The notes beneath the pieces are model-generated. The model made no database searches and was not told where the DNA came from. It saw only the letters and a list, made by a program, of their open reading frames with translations. From assembly GCA_038533575.1 (NCBI GenBank), contig JBCAYL010000004.1, forward strand, positions 124,001 to 188,000: DNA of 64,000 nt, in the 5' to 3' direction. The DNA is from Pseudomonadota bacterium (GTDB lineage: Bacteria > Pseudomonadota > Alphaproteobacteria > Rhodobacterales > Rhodobacteraceae). A program made the position numbers and the translations under genes. Positions 59,420-64,000 of this stretch are shown here, in pieces (the first letter of the stretch is position 1; every line of letters begins with the position of its first letter).

Positions 59420-59831
59420 CGCCGCCTCCCTGGACGCGCTCCACTCGCGGGCCTTCGGACATGCCGGTGCGCATGGCTGGCGAGAGGCCGACTTTGAAGA
59501 AGCCCTCACCGACCCCTCGATGACAGTCGTGGACAGCCAAAACGGGTATGCGCTTGCGCGGACGATACTCGATGAAGCTGAGCTCCTTCTCATCGCCGTT
59601 CTGCCCGAAGCACGGCGCGCGGGGCATGGTGGGGCGCTTTTGGCTGCGCTGGAGCAGGCCCTCGTGGCTCGGGGTGTGAAGCGCCTCTTTCTCGAGGTCA
59701 TGGAGGCGAATACCGCGGCCGTCGCATTCTATCGTAGACGGGGCTTCAAGGAGACCGGGAGACGCGCCGAATACTACGGCCGCGGCACCGGACACGACGC
59801 CCAGCTCTTCGAGAAGCCGCTCAAAAGCTGA
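59412..59831 (+). CDS. rimI: GNAT acetyltransferase, RimI type
   Basis: A 139-residue GCN5-type acetyltransferase, probably the N-terminal acetylase of ribosomal protein S18 or a relative. The acetyl-CoA site is LLIAVLPEARRAGHGGALLAAL (Q/RxxGxG/A-type at about 68-75), followed by LEVMEANTAAVAFYRRRGFKETGRRAEYY. The start is a TTG at 59412 inside the end of tsaB; an unusual start, but the domain requires this region. It ends the nfuA-tsaB-rimI unit. Confidence 0.9.
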   Translation: MTDAASLDALHSRAFGHAGAHGWREADFEEALTDPSMTVVDSQNGYALARTILDEAELLLIAVLPEARRAGHGGALLAALEQALVARGVKRLFLEVMEANTAAVAFYRRRGFKETGRRAEYYGRGTGHDAQLFEKPLKS

Positions 59832-59965
59832 ACAAATCTCCGCCGCGCCCGCCAAGTGACGCGAGAAACCGGTTGACGCCCCGCGCTCCCTACGCTGAAC
59901 TTTCCGCCAGATCATAAGATCCAGAGGTGCGCGCTGCTGCGCGCCCATCCAACAGGGGAAATAGA

Positions 59966-60961
59966 ATGACTGCATTCACCAAACTGCTCGGCGGCGCCGC
60001 CGCGCTTGCTATCTCTGCATCCGCACTGGCGGCAGAGCCGGCCATCATCTTCGATCTCGGCGGCAAGTTCGACAAATCCTTCAACGAGGCCGCGTTCAAT
60101 GGTGCAACGCGCTGGGCCGAGGAGAACGGTGGCGAGTTCCGCGAAGTGGAGCTTCAGAACGAGGCCCAGCGTGAGCAGGCGCTTCGCCGCTTCGCAGAGG
60201 CCGGTTCCAACCCGATCGTCATGGCCGGCTTCGCCTTTGGCGGTGCGCTCGGTGAAGTGGCTCCGGACTACCCGGATACCTCCTTCGTCATCATCGACAT
60301 GGTCGTTGACGCACCCAACGTGCGCTCGGTGGTCTTCAACGAGCACGAAGGCTCCTACCTCGTCGGCATGCTCGCAGCCATGGCTTCCGAGTCGGACACC
60401 GTGGGCTTCATCGGGGGCATGGACATCCCGCTCATCCGTAAGTTCGCGTGTGGCTATGCGCAGGGCGTGAAGGCCGTGAACCCCGATGCGACGATCATTG
60501 CCAACATGACGGGCACGACGCCCGCGGCCTGGAACGATCCCGTGAAAGGCTCCGAGCTGACGCTGGCGCAGATTTCCCAGGGTGCAGACGTGGTCTATGC
60601 CGCGGCAGGCGGCACCGGCGTGGGCGTGCTTCAGACCGCTGCGGACGAGGACATCCTCTCCATCGGTGTCGACAGCAACCAGAACTACCTGCATCCCGGC
60701 GAAGTGCTGACCTCCATGCTCAAGCGCGTGGACAACGCCGTCTACACCGCGTTCTCCGACGGCCCGGGCCTCGAGACCGGTTTCCAGGTGCAGGGTCTGG
60801 CCAATGACGGCGTGGGCTATGCCCTCGACGAGTTCAACGCGGAGCTGATCTCCGAGGACATGGTCGCGACCGTGGAAGCGGCCAAGGCTTCCATCGTCTC
60901 CGGGGACGTGATGGTGCACGACTACACGTCCGACGAGACCTGCCCGGCGCTGTCCTTCTAA
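59966..60961 (+). CDS. BMP/PnrA-family ABC importer binding protein
   Basis: A 331-residue periplasmic binding protein of the basic-membrane-protein (PnrA, Med) family, which generally bind purine nucleosides or related compounds. The signal peptide ends ASALA at about residue 22. The mature part has IIFDLGGKFDKSFNEAAFNGA, NEHEGSYLVGMLAAMAS, GFIGGMDIPLIRKF and ADVVYAAAGGTGVGVLQ, all family hallmarks. The ATG at 59966 follows AGGGGAAATAG. The signal peptide shows no lipobox cysteine. The ligand is inferred only from the family. Confidence 0.93.
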   Translation: MTAFTKLLGGAAALAISASALAAEPAIIFDLGGKFDKSFNEAAFNGATRWAEENGGEFREVELQNEAQREQALRRFAEAGSNPIVMAGFAFGGALGEVAPDYPDTSFVIIDMVVDAPNVRSVVFNEHEGSYLVGMLAAMASESDTVGFIGGMDIPLIRKFACGYAQGVKAVNPDATIIANMTGTTPAAWNDPVKGSELTLAQISQGADVVYAAAGGTGVGVLQTAADEDILSIGVDSNQNYLHPGEVLTSMLKRVDNAVYTAFSDGPGLETGFQVQGLANDGVGYALDEFNAELISEDMVATVEAAKASIVSGDVMVHDYTSDETCPALSF

Positions 60962-60977
60962 TCAGGGCCAACTCAAA

Positions 60978-61004
60978 GGCGCGCGCGGGCATCTCGCGCG
61001 CGCC
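60978..61004. repeat. GC hairpin after the BMP binding-protein gene
   Basis: Perfect 10-bp arms GGCGCGCGCG (60978-60987) and CGCGCGCGCC (60995-61004) enclose a 7-nt loop, 17 bp after the binding-protein stop. No T-run follows. It is the third such hairpin behind a binding-protein gene in this window. Confidence 0.7.
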
Positions 61005-61027
61005 ATGCACTTTCTAGGATCGACGCG

Positions 61028-61384
61028 GTGAAACTTTCTCTCTCCGAGCTCTTCAGTGCATGGGCGACGCCCAACGAAGAGGATCGGGAAGCCCTCGTAC
61101 GCCCACTTGTGAGCGAAGATATCGTCTACGCAGATGCCCACGCTCCCATGAGCTTCACCGGCGCCGATGCGTTTCTCGAGTTTTTGAAAGTCTTCAACGA
61201 GAATGTACCCGATGCCGAGGTTCGCGTGATCGGCGCGACCGAGGTCCATGGATTTACCCGCGCCACGGTCGCCCTGTCGCGCGCGCGTGCGCCGTTGGCA
61301 ACCGTACAATACTTCATCGAAGCCGACGAGGACGGCCGGGTGACGCGGCTCGTGGGCTTTGACGGCACGGAGGACACCCCATGA
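61028..61384 (+). CDS. NTF2/SnoaL-like protein inside the BMP importer operon
   Basis: A 118-residue protein with the NTF2-like pattern: LSELFSAWATPNEEDREALVRPLVSEDIVYADAHAPMSFTGADAFLEFLKVFNENVPDAEV and a closing VQYFIEADEDGRVTRLVGFDG. No catalytic residues can be named. The start is GTG at 61028. Its stop overlaps the ATPase start as ATGA, so it is truly part of the importer operon. It could be an enzyme for the imported compound or an unrelated passenger. Confidence 0.75.
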   Translation: MKLSLSELFSAWATPNEEDREALVRPLVSEDIVYADAHAPMSFTGADAFLEFLKVFNENVPDAEVRVIGATEVHGFTRATVALSRARAPLATVQYFIEADEDGRVTRLVGFDGTEDTP

Positions 61385-62913
61385 CCGCTCCAGCCATCGA
61401 GCTGCAGGGCATCTCAAAGGCGTTCGGCCCGGTACAGGCCAACAAGGATATCTCCATTTCAGTGCAGCCGGGCACGATCCACGGGATCATCGGCGAAAAC
61501 GGCGCGGGGAAATCCACGCTGATGTCGATCCTCTACGGCTTCTACAAGGCCGACGCGGGGGAGATTTTCATCCGCGGTCAGAAGACGCTGATCCCAGATA
61601 GCCAAGCAGCCATTGCAGCGGGCATCGGGATGGTCTTCCAGCACTTCAAGCTCGTGGAGAACTTCACGGTCCTCGAGAATATCATCCTCGGAGCGGAAGA
61701 TGGCGGTCTCCTCAAGCCGTCGCTCGCCAAGGCGCGCAAGCTCTTGAAAGAGCTCGCCGATGACTACGGGCTCAACGTTGATCCGGATGCCAAGGTGGAA
61801 AACCTCTCCGTGGGCTATCAGCAGCGGATCGAGATCCTGAAGGCGCTCTACCGACAGGCGGACATCCTCATCCTCGACGAGCCCACGGGCGTCCTCACAC
61901 CTGCCGAGGCGGACCAGCTCTTCCGTATTCTTGGCCGGCTGCGCGAGGAGGGAAAGACAATCATCCTCATCACGCACAAGCTGCGCGAGATCATGGATAT
62001 CACCGACACCGTGAGCGTGATGCGGCGGGGAGAGATGACGGCGACGGTAAAGACGTTGGAGACCTCTCCCACCGAGCTCGCGGAGCTCATGGTGGGCCGG
62101 AAGGTTCTGCTCCGCGTCGACAAGAGACCCGCGAGGCCCGGTGCCGCCGTCCTGAAGGTGCAAGGCCTGCGCGTCTCGGATGACAAGGGCGTGGAGCGGG
62201 TCAAGGGCATCAGCTTCGACGTCCGCGCTGGGGAAATTCTGGGTCTCGCTGGAGTGGCTGGAAACGGGCAGTCGGAGCTTCTCGAAGTGCTCGGCGGCTA
62301 CCGCGCCGCCACGGGCCAGATCGTCATGAACAATGAGGAAATTGACCTCACGGGAGCAAAGTCTGACGGGCAATCGCGCCGCGCGAGAGGCATTGCGCAT
62401 GTGCCCGAGGATCGCCAGCGCGAGGGCCTGATCATGGATTTCATGGCCTGGGAAAACACGGCTTTCGGCTACCACAAGGATGGGCGCTATACGCGCGGTC
62501 TCTTCACGGACAATGCCGGTATCCGCAGCGACACGGCGGAAAAAATGGAGCGCTTCGACGTCAGGCCGCCCAACCCAAAGCTTGCCGCCAAGAACTTCTC
62601 AGGTGGGAACCAGCAGAAAATCGTGCTCGCGAGAGAGATCGAGCGGAACCCTGACCTCCTCCTCATCGGCCAGCCCACGCGCGGCGTGGATATCGGCGCC
62701 ATCGAGTTCATCCACCAGCAGATCGTTGCCCTGCGTGACCAGGGAAAGGCGATCCTGCTCGTGTCCGTGGAGCTCGACGAGATTCTGAGCCTGTCTGACC
62801 GGATCGCGGTCATGTTCGACGGCAAGATCATGGGGGAACGGATGCCTGACCAGACCGATGAGGGCGAGCTCGGCCTCCTCATGGCCGGCGTTGTCCCCGA
62901 GGCAGCGGCGTGA
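61381..62913 (+). CDS. BMP-type ABC importer double ATPase
   Basis: A 510-residue ATPase with two fused nucleotide-binding domains, as in nucleoside and sugar (CUT2/BMP) importers. Domain 1 has a complete Walker A GENGAGKST at about 38-46 and a signature LSVGYQQR. Domain 2 has the degenerate Walker A GVAGNGQSE and the signature FSGGNQQK, with LLIGQPTRGVDIGA as its Walker B region, where the usual aspartate-glutamate pair is replaced by Gly-Gln. The degenerate second site is normal for this family. ATGA overlap with the preceding NTF2-like gene. Confidence 0.93.
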   Translation: MTAPAIELQGISKAFGPVQANKDISISVQPGTIHGIIGENGAGKSTLMSILYGFYKADAGEIFIRGQKTLIPDSQAAIAAGIGMVFQHFKLVENFTVLENIILGAEDGGLLKPSLAKARKLLKELADDYGLNVDPDAKVENLSVGYQQRIEILKALYRQADILILDEPTGVLTPAEADQLFRILGRLREEGKTIILITHKLREIMDITDTVSVMRRGEMTATVKTLETSPTELAELMVGRKVLLRVDKRPARPGAAVLKVQGLRVSDDKGVERVKGISFDVRAGEILGLAGVAGNGQSELLEVLGGYRAATGQIVMNNEEIDLTGAKSDGQSRRARGIAHVPEDRQREGLIMDFMAWENTAFGYHKDGRYTRGLFTDNAGIRSDTAEKMERFDVRPPNPKLAAKNFSGGNQQKIVLAREIERNPDLLLIGQPTRGVDIGAIEFIHQQIVALRDQGKAILLVSVELDEILSLSDRIAVMFDGKIMGERMPDQTDEGELGLLMAGVVPEAAA

Positions 62914-62985
62914 CGGCCGTGAACGCCCCAATGCAGAGCGCCACTGAGGCGCGCAGAGACCCTTGCCCGCAGAGAGGTAACTTCC

Positions 62986-64000
62986 ATGGATAGGATGCCG
63001 CGCTGGGCAGATGTTTTGCTCGTGCCCCTCATCTCGCTCCTGCTTGCAGCCGTCCTTTCGGCGCTGGTGATCCTCGGGATCGGCGAAAACCCCATAGAAG
63101 CCTTGGGCTACATGATCGACGGGGCGCTCGGGTCATCCAACGGGTGGTCCTACACCCTCTATTACGCGACCAACTTCATCTTCACGGGCCTCGCCGTGGC
63201 CGTCGCGTTCCACGCCTCGCTGTTCAACATCGGCGGCGAAGGCCAGGCCACGCTCGGCGGCCTCGGTGTTGCGCTCGTGTGCCTTGCCTTGCCTTGGCCC
63301 CATTGGACACTCGCGCTCCCGGCGGCCATCGCGGGTGGCGCGCTTTTCGGCGCGGGTTGGGCCCTGATCCCCGCGTACCTACAGGCAAAGCGTGGCAGTC
63401 ACATCGTCATCACGACGATCATGTTCAATTACATCGCCTTCGCGCTCATCATCTATCTGCTGAACAACGGCCTAAAGCCCGTGGGCCAAATGGAAAGCTC
63501 CTCGGCGCGCTTCCCCGAAGGTGCCCACCTTCCGACCCTCGAAGACATCGCGGCCCTCGTGGGCGTCGAGGCATTCGAACGCGCGCCCGCCAATGTGTCG
63601 CTCTTTCTCGCGCTTCTTGCCGCCTACGGTGTCTGGCTTCTCTTGTGGCGCACGCCCCTCGGCTTCGAAATCCGTGCCTACGGAAAATCAGAGCCAGCCG
63701 GGCGCTATGCCGGTATTTCCCCGACCAAGATCATCATGATAACGATGCTCATCTCGGGCGGGCTGGCCGGGCTCATGGCCGTCAACACCGTGATGGGTGA
63801 GGCGGAGCGCCTCGTGAACAACTCGGTGCAGAATGCCGGGTTCATCGGGATCGCCGTTGCGCTCATGGGGCGGTCACATCCCCTTGGCATCCTCCTCGCA
63901 GGTCTCCTCTTCGGCTTCCTAGTCCAGGGCGGCGCAGAGCTGGCCTTCTGGACGTCGATCCCCACGGAACTCATCATCGTGATCCAAGCGCTCGTGATCC
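62986..64000 (+). CDS. BMP-type ABC importer permease, cut by window end
   Basis: An inner-membrane permease of the branched-chain/nucleoside (BPD transp 2) superfamily; the first 338 codons are visible without a stop. Hydrophobic segments cover most of the sequence, and the family motif FNIGGEGQATLGGLG is at about 83-98, followed by GSHIVITTIMFNYIA. A second characteristic stretch is LISGGLAGLMAVN. The ATG at 62986 has AGAGAGGTAAC upstream. A second permease gene is expected beyond the window end. Confidence 0.92.
   Translation, partial: MDRMPRWADVLLVPLISLLLAAVLSALVILGIGENPIEALGYMIDGALGSSNGWSYTLYYATNFIFTGLAVAVAFHASLFNIGGEGQATLGGLGVALVCLALPWPHWTLALPAAIAGGALFGAGWALIPAYLQAKRGSHIVITTIMFNYIAFALIIYLLNNGLKPVGQMESSSARFPEGAHLPTLEDIAALVGVEAFERAPANVSLFLALLAAYGVWLLLWRTPLGFEIRAYGKSEPAGRYAGISPTKIIMITMLISGGLAGLMAVNTVMGEAERLVNNSVQNAGFIGIAVALMGRSHPLGILLAGLLFGFLVQGGAELAFWTSIPTELIIVIQALVI

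Overview
The window is about 64 kb of high-GC, densely packed bacterial chromosome. The gene content points to a marine alphaproteobacterium of the Rhodobacterales (Roseobacter group): ethylmalonyl-CoA pathway genes (ecm, ccr), taurine dissimilation (tpa, xsc), betaine synthesis (betBA), phosphatidylcholine synthase (pcs), the DUF484-xerC pair, an Irr/ICE-type iron box and a CtrA-type box. I saw no rRNA, tRNA, CRISPR array, insertion sequence or prophage.

Layout. 1-11954: galactoside utilisation. A leftward operon encodes a sugar ABC importer, GH36 alpha-galactosidase, an aldose dehydrogenase, DgoK, DgoA, an SMP-30 lactonase and GH42 beta-galactosidase, mostly joined by 4-bp start/stop overlaps. 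An IclR regulator and the importer ATPase diverge from it. 12022-19690: a second sugar-type ABC importer with a GMC oxidoreductase and two homologous SnoaL-like proteins, a catabolic module I cannot assign to a known pathway. 19687-28953, all leftward: ackA, xsc, tpa (taurine to acetyl-phosphate and sulfite), a FadN-type beta-oxidation protein, then metY with an alpha/beta hydrolase. 29130-33269: betB-betA and a PfkB sugar kinase. 33266-38725: an AbrB-type membrane protein, a small unknown protein, an M19 dipeptidase-like protein, a 542-residue unknown and a DUF3726 protein, then truA. 38817-51609: core genes (YcjX/YcjF pair, a thioredoxin-reductase-like fusion lacking the redox cysteines, ileS, pcs, xerC, transaldolase, priA). 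51659-56723: ecm, a PlsB-type acyltransferase and ccr. 56916-59831: an AHL-type LuxR regulator behind a CtrA-type box, then an nfuA-like gene behind an Irr-type box, with tsaB and rimI. 59966-64000: a BMP-family importer, cut by the window end.

How it works together. The first operon would import alpha- and beta-galactosides, hydrolyse them in the cytoplasm and oxidise galactose through galactonolactone and galactonate to KDPGal, then to pyruvate and glyceraldehyde-3-phosphate. The galactonate dehydratase is not in the window. Taurine carbon leaves as acetyl-phosphate/acetate, and assimilation of acetyl-CoA would use the ethylmalonyl-CoA pathway. Each of the three solute-binding-protein genes is followed by a strong GC-rich hairpin without a U-tract, an arrangement that commonly raises binding-protein expression above that of the membrane components. 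Three of the convergent gene pairs end on one shared CTAG.
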